From: Blattamonas nauphoetae
Lineage: Eukaryota; Preaxostyla; Oxymonadida
Assembly: GCA_033064195.1 (NCBI GenBank)
Contig: JARBJD010000152.1
Coordinates: forward strand, 62,001 to 126,000
DNA length: 64,000 bases
Reading direction: 5' to 3'
Shown here: positions 11,606 to 24,000 of the stretch, piece after piece
How the letters are laid out: each line of letters starts with the position of its first letter
Position numbering within the stretch: the first letter of the stretch is position 1
Translations under genes and position numbers: made by a program
The notes under the pieces: model-generated
The model's database searches: none
What the model was told of the DNA's origin: nothing
What the model saw: only the letters and a program-made list of their open reading frames with translations

Positions 11606-12872
11606 TCAGGGTCGCCTCTGTCTTCTTCTGTGGCTCTTCATCCTGCTCTGTCCACCTCCTCTCGCAAAGTCAGATCGAAGAGAGGTGAGTCTTGCAGTCG
11701 CATCTTCCCTGTTTCCCTCTTCGTCGATCAACAACGCAAATGCGTTGTCTGCTTCAACAATCTCCCCATCCACCTCTTCCACTCTCGCCGCACTTTTTTC
11801 TGTCCCATTTCTCGAGACAACCTCCACCTGCACCTTTGTCAGCTCCCTCATCCGATTTCGAATTCTTTGCACTTCAGCAAGTCGCTTCTGCTCCATCCTC
11901 TGATCGCTGTCGATTGGCTGTCCTTTGAAGTGTCGGTGCAGATACATCTTGTCCTTGTCGTTCTCCATCTTCACCAGATACTCACTCAGAGTGAGGTCGG
12001 GAAGGTGTTGCAGAACCCTCCAGATTCCGTTCAGCTCGATTGTGACATTTCCGTCATTGTCTCGTCGGCTTGATGACGTGAAGCCGTAATATTGTGCAAC
12101 TGAATGAGCAAGTAACCTGTGGAAGGGATCATCGTCGTGGAAGATGAATGGAAGAATTTCTGGTGGTAGGATAGTTGTGTTGACTGAGGTATTTGTGAAC
12201 GCAGTTTTGAGTTTTGTGTCGTAAGATTGGATATATTCTAAGAGTTCATTTTCAAACTGAGCGATGAACATCGGATCAGGTTGTCGTTTGAGGAGCTGTT
12301 TGAACTCTTTTGGGATTTTGGCGCGTCGCCAAAGACCTTTTCTTCTGATTGGTTTATTGACGCCGATATTCTTCAAATACTGTTCCTGTGCTTCGAATGA
12401 CGTTTCAAGGAGAGGCAGCCACAAAGCCCATAGACGTTTGCGCGAGAAAACCTCTTCTTCAGTCTCGTTGGTGGGATCTGACGAGAAGAGAGAATCGAAC
12501 AACGATCGGGAAATGTATCGTGATTGTGGGATATAGTGAGGTGATCCGTGAAGATTTTCATCATCTTCATCAATGATATCTTGGTGTAGAGGTCCACGAT
12601 GACCAAAAGCTGAAATGAGAATGGAGAATATCATCAAATGAAATCAAATTCAAACATTTTCTCAGATTTCGGTTTGCATGTGCTATGCCAGCTCTATTCG
12701 GATTTTTCATTTTGAATAGGATTCTCTGTTGCTGTTTGTAGCGAATTTTTCGTGCATCACTCATTTCGGCTTCTGTCGTTGAATACTCGAATGTATCCGA
12801 AAAATCACTCGAATCATTTTCTGTATGATCAATTGGAGGACGAATCGAGGATCTTTGTAGGACAAGCGACAT
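11606..12872 (-). CDS. R3H-domain protein, R3HDM4-like
   Basis: Two exons (12872-12656, 12609-11606) give 406 aa; the intron is 46 bp with a GTTTGA donor. The R3H domain, a single-stranded nucleic-acid-binding fold, lies around residues 200-275. It contains PFHRLLAHSVAQYYGF, which fits the R...H pattern of the family. The wider layout resembles animal R3HDM4: a basic N-terminal patch (ARKIRYKQQQRILFKMKNP), a conserved WLPLLETSFEAQEQYL helix, then R3H. The C-terminus is charged and ends in a run of Arg, which may be a nuclear localisation signal. Its targets are unknown. It lies downstream of and in line with the large unknown gene at 13049-16461, 176 bp apart. Confidence 0.78.
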
Positions 12873-13048
12873 AATTGGTTGATCTAACCAGAAGAAAAGT
12901 TGACGTCATTTCACAAGGGTTTTTCCGATCGATACAAGTTAAACATGACGAAATGAAGATTCAGTGAAATGAAGCGGTATATAGAACTAAGAGAGATACA
13001 AATTAAGGAAATCAACAACGAAATGAAGACATGAATGAAGAATGTCCC

Positions 13049-16000
13049 TCAAGATTGGATAAGATGGATTAAGCGTTGAACTTTCTTTCTACGTTCAGGT
13101 AATTTGGATGACAAGTGTGTTTTGAGGGTTTGGAAGAGTTCAGATCTGGCAATAGTCTGCTTTTTCAGCTTGTTCATTCCGAGCAGGAGAACGATCAGAA
13201 GGTCGATGACCTCGTCCACAATGGCATCCACACCTTGCCTGAGAGGAAAAAAAGGAAGATAAAGATCAAAGAATGGAGAGAGGAGAATGAATCACAAATC
13301 CAGGAGTGCATACGTAAGAATCGCATTCAGAACGGAAAGGCATGTGCGTTGTGTGAAGCAATCCTTATTCTTCGAATGTGGAGCGATCTGGCGGAGAGCA
13401 ACGAGGATCATCTGGGCGAGGGTGAGTTGAGGTGTGGAGAGAACGTTCAGCAGGAGGAACGACGGGAGAGAGGTCCGTCCAGGCGGGATTTGTCTTCCGC
13501 GCAGACAATACGCGATCAGCATTGCCGACATGATCGAGCTGAACGCGAATGGCTGGACAGATGATTGTTTCTCGTTCGTTCCCTGCTTTCCCTTGTTCTT
13601 CTTCTTTCCCTTCTTGTCATTCTGTTGGCTGTGATTGAGTGGGATCGATGCGAAGGTTCGAGCAACCCACGCGGCGATGGCTTCCTCGTCCCCATAAATT
13701 GTCCACAACGTTTCCAGTCCATCCGTCCCCTCAATCATCTCCGAATAAATGTGCGGCTGAGAGACAATAGCCAGTTCCGTCCCTCCCCCTTTCATCGTCA
13801 CCTGGTGGAGAGCCTCCTGATGGGTCGCACCCGACGACAGAAGAACGTGGAGAGTGATCAGTCCGTACAGCGAGTAATGATCGTGGCTTGTGCGGATGAT
13901 GGTAAACAGCGCCGGAACTCCACCTGCGAGGGAGAACGTGTGGAGTTGTTCTGTCGTCATCGACTGCACAATTGTGAAGACAACATTCGCACACGAAAAG
14001 ACAGTATCCGGCGACGAGTCGGCGATGATTTCCAACAACTCTTTCTGCACGTCGCTTTGAAAGAGCTGGTCGAAGAACGATTCGAGGAGTTGCGCCGAGT
14101 CCTTCTGTTTGTGCAGAGCTGTTACCCCATTCACGATGCACACACAAGCTTCTTCAATCTGAGCGGGGTCGTGAGACTGAAGCATCTCGCGGATTGTCGA
14201 AAGGGAGAGTGTGTTCGGAGTGGTTGGTGATGTTTGTTTCTGCTCCTGTGTGGATGGAGTGGATGTTAATGTGATGGCATTGGACGAGGCGGGAGGATGT
14301 TGTGAGTCCAGCTGGTGTTCAACAGGTGACACAACTGTGATCAGCGATGGATCCATTGCCTTCTCGTCCTCATCTCCCTCTTCCTCCTCTTCACCCCCTT
14401 CCACCTCATCCATAAAATTGTTTCCCCATTCCCAATTTCCAAACTTCCCGTCTGGGAAACAGTACGAGCAAATCTTGCGTGATTGATTTTCTGTGCCGAG
14501 TGGATGATCGATACCCGAGTGAGGGATGATGGAGAATGCAGGGTTGATGTGTGTTGGGAGAGAGTGCTGACGGAGACTGGGGTGGTTGTGATGACAGACG
14601 ATGAGCGAGTTGAGTGCTTCGGCAGCGTGTGTTTGATCCTCCGCAAGCATCGCCATCTCCAGCCTGTCCTCCTCTCTGCATTCCATGTCGATTGTTGCCC
14701 TTAGAACTGTGCTAAGGATTGGGAGGATGGGAGTGAAGTCCCATGAGAGTTCCTCGTTCGAGTCGTCTGAGTGGCAGAGTGTGTCGTTGTGGAGAAGAAA
14801 AGCCAGTGCGATTGCGGCATTTCGACATGTCTGGACAGCCAAGACGAGAGTCGGCGAGTGAGGTGTGTGTTGTGAGAGCTGAAGGGCTGGTTTTGTGACG
14901 AGCATGACTTTGAACAATAGCTGTGGGATCTGCCATATCCAAACAGACTGCCAGTACCTATTCGCCTCCTCGTCCCCAACATTCCTTTCCACCGTCCGCC
15001 GAATGAGGTCGTAGTTCATCAATCTTGTGAAAGGCGAGGAAGTGAAGTCGGCGTCCCACAAGTTGGAGTCCATGTCTGTTGCAACCTTGTCTCGCCGTGC
15101 TTCGCTCGCCATCGAGCGAGTATGATGCATTTCGTGCAGTCGTCGACGCGGCATCACGTTTGGGTCAACGATGCCGTGTCGAGCGACGAGACGGATGGTC
15201 AGAGTGGCGAGACAGAGAAGAGTCAGGCTGATCTCGTCGAAGTATGTAAGATCGCAGTTGGGGAGTTCAGAGACAAGCGGGACAGGATTGATTGCGATGT
15301 GTGGGAGGATGACATCTGAAGCAGGCGAGTCGTCAGAGCGTGGCGCGATGGATGGGAACGTGAGGAGGCGCATAATGATGAAGGAGAGGTTCTGAAAGAG
15401 GTCTTGATCGACAAACATGTCGATCAGTGGTGGGGAATTTCCAGCTGGTTCGATGGTTGGGAGTGGCGGAGGGGGTTCATGTGGAGTTGTGTGTGTGGTT
15501 TCACCGTTAAGAGAGACTGCGCGTTCATTCTGTCCAGATTCAGACAGTTTGGCAAGCACAATGAGATAGGCAGAGAGTGAAAGGGGGGATGGTGTCGTTA
15601 ATAGTTCGGTTGCAAACAATTTGGAGGAAACAGGGGTGTCAAAAAACTGGTGCGAATATTGATGTATGGATGTGATTCCATAGATGAATTCGGTGACATA
15701 CGATGAGCCAAAGATGAAATGAATGCTTTGGAGGATGAAATAAGTTTGGGATATTGTTGAGTGAAATGTGTTCGGCTGGAGACTCCTCGAAGATGAATCC
15801 AAGATTTGGTTTTGTAGAGGGAATAAATTTCCATAAAAATCGGGAGAAAATGATGACGTGTTTGCTGGGAACCCCGAGGGATTATCTCCCAAGTGTTGTG
15901 TCAGTGAATGTTCGAATGGAGAGGGAAGTGTGATGACTGTTTCCTCGTAACTCCTGAGGAAACTAGAAATACGTGATGTACGCTGAGAAGGAAGAAATTT

Positions 16001-16461
16001 CATGATTTCTCGGCAGACTGGAAGAAACTGGCGTTGTTCTTCAGGCGATAGATGGTCTAAAACGCGAGAAACATTTTCTGACAAAACTGTTCTGAATTTC
16101 GTTCCAAGACTCTTCATTTGCATAAGAACGTAAATGGTTCTCGTGAAAGATGTGCGAAAGATGAGATCACTTCGAAACTCAGAAGAATGAGTACAGAGGG
16201 AGCTAGTGTATCAGTTTGTTGATTTAAGAGGGAGTATTGATAAGTAGGGAGAAATAAAGAAGCAAACAAGAGAAATTTGAGTAGATCATAACATCTTTTC
16301 TCATTTTTATGGTGATTCTTTGAGAATATCCAGGAAAAAAGTGAAAGATATGGAGGATGAAAAAATGGAGGAAAAACAATCGTATCTTTCAAAAGTTGAT
16401 AGACCACGGATTGTAGGCACTCCTGTTGCTCGTCACGGGTTCTGGCAAAGGAGTGGGTCAT
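13049..16461 (-). CDS. Large helical unknown protein (about 1,080 aa)
   Basis: Three exons (16461-16268, 16169-13314, 13238-13049) give 1,079 aa. The introns are about 98 and 75 bp, the first with a GTTTGC donor and the second with GTATGC. No known domain is recognised. The N-terminal 100 residues and the C-terminal 350 are Leu-rich and look like ARM/HEAT-type helical repeats (for example VPALFTIIRT followed by LYGLITLHVLLSSG). The middle holds Pro/Ser/Thr-rich linkers, an acidic run of Glu, Gly and Asp near residue 690, and a CSYCFPDGKFGNWEWGN patch. A KKGKKKNKGKQG segment near the C-terminus is strongly basic. It is probably a scaffold or adaptor. The first junction was chosen because it carries the frame into a continuous helical stretch and is less sure than the second. 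Confidence 0.75.
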
Positions 16462-16874
16462 GGTAATTAGCGAAAATGAGAGTCACTGTTTTCAGTCGCA
16501 ATTTGCAGTGTGGGTCACGAATAATCTCGAAAAATCTTGAGTCAATGGCATCACACCAGGTCGCACTATCGAAGGATGTTATTTTCACTTGGTATCTCTC
16601 ATTATTCATTCAGAAAACAAAAGAGGTCTGAGAAAGGTCTGCTTCCAAAAATGAACCAATGGCATGACATAAAAGAGATTGAATAAAACACAGAATAACA
16701 AAAATCAGTGATTCAATGACAGTAATAGTTGTCATGCTCAAGACCGAGGTCATCGAGACAATTTAAGGGATATAGAAAGGATCCATTTTCTAACGGAATG
16801 AGTGGAGAGTTTCAGTTCCGACGAAAATATAAAGGTTTTTCTTTTCTATTCATAATTTCGATAAGACCAAATCA
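16462..16874. other. Intergenic region between divergent genes
   Basis: These 413 bp separate two divergent start codons and must hold both promoters. The sequence is AT-rich with several TATA-like stretches near 16670-16720 and 16770-16840. No open frame of note, repeat or RNA gene was seen. Confidence 0.5.
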
Positions 16875-19016
16875 ATGATGAAACTGGAGACGATGGCACA
16901 GTCCAGGACAAAATTTATATTTTTCAACGCAATGAATCATGTAATGAAGTTGGGTGCATAATTGCTCTCTTGATTTTTGCCGCAGCATACCTTGCCTTCA
17001 TGATTGTTGCGTTGGTTCTGGCTGATTTCACTCAGCTCACCACCGCCGTCTCCGACCAGTTTGATCTCCGTTTCTCTTACTCTCCCTAGAAACGAGTACT
17101 GTGGGTTCAAAACGGAGAGTGGTGCCTCCATTCCCCCATATCTCTTCACAGCATACGCAGGTTCTACTGCTTCATCATTCTGCGTAAAATCTTGCCCCAC
17201 CGCTGCCCAGCCATGCATTTGCCAAGACGGTACGACGCATCCCGCTGCCACAGAAGATGAATGTTTGTCACATGGCTCTACCTGCTTCTACACGGCAAAC
17301 ACCACGTATTCACGACTCCAGAACCTCTGCCTCACTCAAGAACAGGTTGCTTCGACAAGGAACTCCGACAAATCGTTCATGCTCGATTTTGTATCATATT
17401 CATGGGTCATTGTCGTTGTCCTTGCCGTTGCTGTGATCATATCTTTCCTGTACGTCTGCTGTCTCAGCAAGTGCGGAAAGTGTGTCGTGTGGTGCCTCAT
17501 CGTCGGATGCGTTGTCGCTATTTATGCCATCGCTATTCTTTGTCTTGTCTTCTGCATTATCTGCTTCGCCAACGGCAGTGAATACAAAGGAGCCGGTGCC
17601 GCCCTCCTCGTCATCGCCATCGTGCTTGTCCTTGCCGGCTTCATCTCATGTTGCTGTATCTACTGCTGCATTGATCGGATCCGTCTTGTAGTCGCCCTCA
17701 TCCAGGAAGCAGGTGCTGCCATGCTCGATATGAAATGCACAGCTGTTGTCCCTATCTGGGTCTTGATCATGGCCATCATCGTGGACGTCATCTTCGTTGC
17801 AACCATCACAGGCTTTTCTGCCGCTGGAAAGGTTGAGGGAGGTTCATACCGTCTGCCTGGTGGCATTGTAGCCTTAATAGTCATCACTGTTTTCATTTTC
17901 ATTTTGCTCTCTTATTTTACTGATTCATTTGGTGTTGTTTGGCTGGCATCCATTTTCGGCGATTGGTACTTCACCGCCGACAAGAAATACGTCCGCAAGC
18001 ATTATGTTCTCGACAACCTCAAATACACCATCAAGAAGTCTGGGTCGATCGCTTTCGGCTCGTTCATCATGGCCATCGTCAGATTCTTGCGCATCCTCGC
18101 TGAGGCAATGGAAGATGCCTCAGGAAGCACAGACAACATTATATGTTGCCTCATCTTCTGCTGCCTGCAGTGCATCTTGATGTGCATTGAATCGATCGTC
18201 GCCTTCATCAACAGCCAGGCGTGGATGGTCATTGGCATCAAAGGAAAGAAGTTCTACAAAGCTGCAAAGGAGGGTGTCTTGATCTACCTCCGCAACATCC
18301 TCCGTGTATGGGTCTTCGAGGACATCCTCCCGCTCGTCATCGGGTTGGGCATCTTCTTCGTGATGCTCATCGGAATTGGAATCTCCATCCTTCTCTCCTC
18401 GCCTGTCACCATCTACGGCAACTCTGCCTGGTACCTCACCCTGATTGTGTCCATCGCATTTACGTACTTCTCAGTGGACATCATCTTCAATGTCTTCTAC
18501 GCTGGTGCCTTCACCATCCTCATGTGCTTCCTCATGGACGAGGAGAAGGTCCGCAGCAAGAAGGTCGAGCCGTATGCCTCCGAGAACCTCCGCAAGCACA
18601 TGTACGGGGCATACAAACTGACCAAAGAGAAGCGGAGCAAGAAGAACAACAAGGACATCGAAGAGATGGAGAAAGATTCATACCCCTGCGACGTCCCTGG
18701 CTACCCCGAAACATACACATCCGGCGTGCCCCCGTCGCAGGCCCCGTCTCAGTTCACTCCTGCCCAGGCACCAGGCTCAGCCCCCGTCCAAGGCTACTCA
18801 CAGCCCCCTCAGGGATATGTCCCACCCGCTCAGCAGGGATACTATGCACAGCCACCAACAGGTGCTCAGCCACCGGTGTACGCTCAGCAACCGGGATACG
18901 TACAGCCTCAGTATGACCCGAGCCAACAACCGCAAGGGTATCAGGGACAGCCATATGCTCATGACGCTGGAGATGCTCCAATATCTTTCCCAGCTGACAC
19001 CCAGACAAAGATGTAA
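16875..19016 (+). CDS. Choline-transporter-like membrane protein (SLC44/CTL)
   Basis: Three exons (16875-16953, 16986-17058, 17090-19016) give 692 aa; the introns are 32 and 31 bp. It has about ten membrane segments. The first spans exons 1-2, and a Cys-rich extracellular loop follows (NEYCGFKTE, FCVKSCP, with further Cys residues). Multi-span core segments come next, then the family signature near the end of the core (DIIFNVFYAGAFTILMCFLM followed by DEE). CTL proteins carry choline or ethanolamine across the plasma or organelle membrane for phospholipid synthesis. The cytosolic C-terminal 120 residues are low-complexity repeats rich in Pro, Gln, Gly and Tyr (QPPQGY, AQQPGY types), unusual for this family. 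The first two exons are small and their junctions rest on frame and hydrophobicity; the large exon is certain. Confidence 0.88.
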
Positions 19017-19087
19017 AGAATTTGATTCGCATCACCTTATATTTACCTTTTTCTTTTTGCCTTTTCCCAATGATCGAGGCCATAGAA

Positions 19088-20035
19088 ATGTCGTACCAAT
19101 CTAAGCAAACTCACGTTTTCAAAGTTGTCATCCTCGGAGAGTCAAGAGGTATGTCCATTGAGTGATCATCCTCATTTTTCACATCTTTCGTGGGATTATC
19201 GTTGTGTATCGTAGTGGGAAAAACCAGCATCTTACTTCGCTTTTTAAAGAATCAATTCAATGAAAATCTCGGTATACTTCATTTTTCTGGTCATATAATC
19301 ATTTTTTCCCTCTGTCATTGGCAAGGAACGTCTATTGGAGGTCTGCGTCTCCTCAAACTTCACTCATCAATACTTCGCATCTTTTCTCTGGCTTCTATCT
19401 GAATGCCGTTGATCTCTCTCAGCTGTATTCTTTGCTCACACAATCGAGTTCGATAACTATTTTGTAAAACTGGACATCTGGGTCTGCTTTCAACCATCTG
19501 AACTTTTCAGGACACAGCTGGTCAAGAACGTTATGATTCACTTGCACCCATCTATTACAAAGGAGCAGATGCTGCTATCATTGTCTACGATATCACATCA
19601 CAGGTTTATTACATCTCCCCTCCTCACATCCACTCTTATTTGATCAGTCTTCATTAAGCCGGGCGCAAGCTTGGGTCGATCAACTCGAAAAAGAAGAAGC
19701 TCCACAAGTTATGGCATTCATCGGGAATAAATGTGACTGCGAGCCACAGCGTAAAGTCCCAACTGAGGTTCCCAATAACTTTTTTTGATGCATTCTACTT
19801 CTCCTTAATATTAGGTTGGACGTTCATATGCACAAGAACATGAATGCCTTTTCATGGAAACGTCAGCAAAGCAAGGCACCAATATCCGGTCTTTATTCGA
19901 CACAATCGGTTTGATCGTCGCTTAATCATTTCCCCAGCTCGAGCCCTCCCTCACCAGCAACAACAAGATCAAAAGAATTCTAATACAATTGATCCATCCA
20001 GTCGGAAGAGCGACGATTCTGGCTGTAAGTGTTGA
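19088..20035 (+). CDS. Rab5-like small GTPase
   Basis: Eight exons (19088-19148, 19215-19271, 19326-19340, 19423-19481, 19511-19603, 19648-19767, 19815-19908, 19938-20035) give 198 aa. All G motifs are present: P-loop GESRVGKTS, switch I TSIGAVF, WDTAGQER, GNKCD and ETSAK. The stretch after WDTAGQER ([20 protein letters not shown]) is typical of the Rab5/21/22 group, which controls early-endosome fusion and sorting. The C-terminus CKC is a prenylation signal for GDI/REP-dependent membrane attachment. The third exon is only 15 nt and carries the TSIG of switch I. Two introns are 29 bp. The start codon lies 71 bp after the stop of the transporter gene, so the two are tightly packed. Confidence 0.92.
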
Positions 20036-21030
20036 CCTGTCAAAACCCTTTTCATCACTTCATCACTTTTCTTTGCATCTTTCCCTTTCTTTTCCATACT
20101 GCACTGCACACTCGTGAAAGACATCACATTTTTCGTCAAATGGATACGATACGGCAGTGAACAGTCTCGGGTCTTCAAGAACGAAAAAGAAAGACACTCT
20201 TCACTATTGAGTGTGATCTCTGTTGAAATTGGGGGAATAGATCGTGTCTTATCTCCGCTTGGATCGATGCCAACCTCCAAAGATGGTTCCCTCCATGATT
20301 AAATTGGTGAAGTGGGACGATCCAATCATCCTTTCAGTTTAGAGATTTTGTTTTGTTTAATGGTGAAAAAGGACCGAAAATACCGACCATAATGAAACGA
20401 AGAAAGGAATGAGGATTGGCAAGATTATCACAGAACGAGGATGAACGAAATGATGCTGTGTTGATTTGAGTGTCGATGTGATGGCACAGAAGGGAGTAGG
20501 TGGAAGGAGCATAGAACATGGCAATGCTAGTCATGTTTGAGTGGGCATAGAGTGAAGATGACATGGGAGGTGCTGTGAGATGCAATAGAAGTGAAGATAG
20601 GGTTGAGGGTTTGTTGTGAAAAGAAACTGATGAGTGACGATGGTGTAAAAATAGTGAGAGAAAAGAGTGTTGGTGTGAATCTTGCTCTGGAAAAGAAGAC
20701 CAACAAATGAAAACGAGATAAGAAGCTCGGCGACATTAAATAATGTGGATGTCGGCCACAGTTGTGGACTTGGGGGTGAGAGAGAGGAAGTGGTGTGTGA
20801 GAGAGAGGAAGTGGTGTGTGAGACAGAGATGTCATGGGAAATGTCCCATTCTCTCCATCGTTTGTGACGTGATTGGCATGTGAGTGGTTGTTGAGTCTCA
20901 TTCCTTTGCGGAGAGAGTCCCAGACTGGTTTTGTTGATGAAGTGGGGGGTTCGGAGATGATGACATGAAATCTCCGTCTTTGATGGATGAAATGGAGAAA
21001 TCGTGAAGGTGAAGTTGAAGAGATAGAAAG
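20036..21030. other. Intergenic region, 995 bp
   Basis: This lies between the Rab gene and the 3' end of the giant minus-strand gene. Short minus-strand open frames occur at 20334-20901 but are Pro/Ser/His/Phe-rich, start without support and end without continuation, so I do not call them genes. A 21-bp unit is repeated in tandem at 20776-20817. Nothing else was recognised. Confidence 0.5.
20776..20817. repeat. 21-bp tandem repeat, two copies
   Basis: The unit GTGAGAGAGAGGAAGTGGTG plus T occurs twice head to tail and begins a third time (GTGAGAC). It is purine-rich, lies in a gene-free stretch and has no obvious role. Confidence 0.8.
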
Positions 21031-24000
21031 CTACTGTATGATACCATCGTCGACTTTCTTCTCATCAGGGTCTGGCTCGATCTTGTCCAGTCTATCTGCA
21101 ACGTCGGCGGCACGTGGGCGACTGTTCGGGTCAACTGCCAAACACTCGGCGATCAAGTCCTTCATCTCCTGCCGTTGAACACCATCCATGTTTGGGATGG
21201 TTCCTGCCTTCAGCTGTCGATGGGCATTCACTGCATCGGTTTCCCCGAAGGGTATAAGACCAGTCTCAATTTCGTACAAGACCAGGCCAAGCCTAAAAAC
21301 TGCCACGTGGTCAATGTCGAACATGTTGTTTCCTTTCGCCTGTTCAGGCGCTTGCCACCTGAGTCCAGAATCGACTGCGGCTGTTTTGGTGCCTTGATCA
21401 TCATCGCGTGCTTGCCCTGTTATCTTGGTTTGGTCGTCGAGCGGGGGCAACGTTGCGTCATCTTCCATTTTCAGATGAAACCTGCCGTCACTACCGAGAA
21501 GGATCCATTCTGACGACAGTTTCTGCAAACATTGACAATATGGCTGCCGGCTTGTGAGATGCGCAATACCCTTTGTGATTTGGATCTGCGTGGCACGTCG
21601 ATGTGACAGTGGCTTTTTCTCGTGGTGGAGGTAATTGTAGAGGGTACTCCGCCTGGAGACAGGGATGACTTGATTTGAATTCGTGCAGCTGATGCACATC
21701 ACCATGTCAGGACCGTCCAGGACACGTTCGAGTGCGGTTTTTGGTAGTATTGATGTCTCCTCTTGGAAGGTGGAGTCTGTTCGGATATGTTTGTCTTCTT
21801 TCGTCTCGATTGGGACAGTGTCGTTGATTTCATAGTCAATTTCAAATTTCTCGTCGTTCTCAAGGAGTTCTTGTGTCTCAGGCTTCGTGTTGTTTGACTT
21901 AGCTTTGTTCTGCCTTCGATGGCGACAGGCTGTGTGGATATCATTTGAGAACGAAAAGGATGCGGCTGTAACTCGAGGAGGATGGGGGACTGGAACAGAC
22001 ACGTTCTGGTTAACGAGAATTGGCTGTGATCCGATAGTTAGATTGTCGATGATGTAGTTCTGTCCAAACTCGAGAATGCTCGGATCGCTGTCGCTGGTTG
22101 CCCCCAAAAAGAGAATTGACTTGTCTGTGGTGTTGTATTCTCCATCAATCTCAATCGCTGTGTTTTGTTCTGCTGCAACAAGCGTCAGACGGTATTTTCC
22201 CTCTTTCAAGACACGTCCCGTCAGTTTGATGATTGTGACATCTCGCTTCGAGTTCAGAGAGACGGCTGCATTCTCCACTCGAGCAGGTTCGACATCCACT
22301 GCAATCTCCAAGCCCGATTCAAGATGGATTTGGAGACCATCGGTTGTCTGAACACCTTCAATCGTGTATGACGAACCAAAGAGAAGGGTTGGAGTGGGAT
22401 ACAGCTTGGGAGACGATGATCCTTCTGTTTCAGATGAGAACACAACGGAGATGGAGGGTGTGTCTGCCGAGTTCACAGTATTTTGAAGTGTCAGTGAGAA
22501 TTGTTTCGACTCCAGGCAGCAACCAGTAAGAACAATGTCGAGAGCGGTCGCATCGGCATTAAATGTCGCTGATTTGACAGCGATCAGTCTTGATGGCTCA
22601 GGAACTGTCTCGAAACTGAATTGCTTGTCAAGGATCGCAATGTTAGAATTCTGAACGAGACTCTTCACCTCATACGTTGTGCCATAGTTCAGGTTCACTC
22701 GAGATGGCAACAGGTGATCAAAAAGAATCCCAGAAAGTGTTCCAACTGAGTTAACAAATGTTATCCCCAAAACTTTCGGGTTTGCCTCACTCCCATTCAC
22801 TGACAGCGTCATGTTGTATTCTCCATCCAATTTGATTCCTCCAAAAACAATCGAAATCGTTTTCTCTTTCACATCATATTCCTCAGGTTCGTTGGTTGTC
22901 AGGCGTGATGGTTCGGTCGGAACTTTGAGAAATGTTGACTTCAGAACTGCATCAACATTGTCACTCTTCAGACTTTCAACTTCATATTCGTGTCCATATT
23001 CAAGTCCAGATCGGTTGACGAAGATCTCAACTTCTTCTGTGTGTGATGAAGGCGACACAATCACAAGCGAAAGCTGAACTTTCTTCGATGAGAGAGATTT
23101 GTCAACAAGAACAAGCTGGAATGATTCAGAGGGCATCAACTCTGTTCCCAACGTAATCTGAATCGTCTTCTTCGTAGCGTCAGTGAAATCGCAAGAGATC
23201 GAATTCAGTGTTGGTCCACGTGGCGTTCGGAATGTCTTCACCGACAGAAGAACGTGCTCGTCTTCTTGACCATCTGTCTTCAGAATAACTGACGAAATCT
23301 CACAGTCTGTGTCGTATCCAACATTCCCCGATTTCCCAACTGCAATCGTGGCGACTCCTGCCGTGCTCGAAGAGAAGGAAATCGTGAACGTCTGCCCAGA
23401 CTTTAGTGTTGCAGTGTACGTCTTCCCAGAAGGAAGATACGATCCCTCAATCCTCAGCGTGAACGACGATGTGTTCACTTCTGTGTCCGCAGTGAGTTTC
23501 GTGATCATGGGAGCATTTGGAACAGAAACAGACACGTTCTGGTTAACGAGAATTGGCTGTGATCCGATAGTTAGATTGTCGATGATGTAGTTCTGTCCAA
23601 ACTCGAGAATGCTCGGATCGCTGTCGCTGGTTGCCCCCAAAAAGAGAATTGACTTGTCTGTGGTGTTGTATTCTCCATCAATCTCAATCGCTGTGTTTTG
23701 TTCTGCTGCAACAAGCGTCAGACGGTATTTTCCCTCTTTCAAGACACGTCCCGTCAGTTTGATGATTGTGACATCTCGCTTCGAGTTCAGAGAGACGGCT
23801 GCATTCTCCACTCGAGCAGGTTCGACATCCACTGCAATCTCCAAGCCCGATTCAAGATGGATTTGGAGACCATCGGTTGTCTGAACACCTTCAATCGTGT
23901 ATGACGAACCAAAGAGAAGGGTTGGAGTGGGATACAGCTTGGGAGACGATGATCCTTCTGTTTCAGATGAGAACACAACGGAGATGGAGGGTGTGTCTGC

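Noticed and set aside
20334-20901. Minus-strand open frames of 83 and 124 codons
   Set aside because: Composition is repetitive (Ser, His, Pro, Phe), there is no family resemblance, and the tandem repeat accounts for part of the frame.
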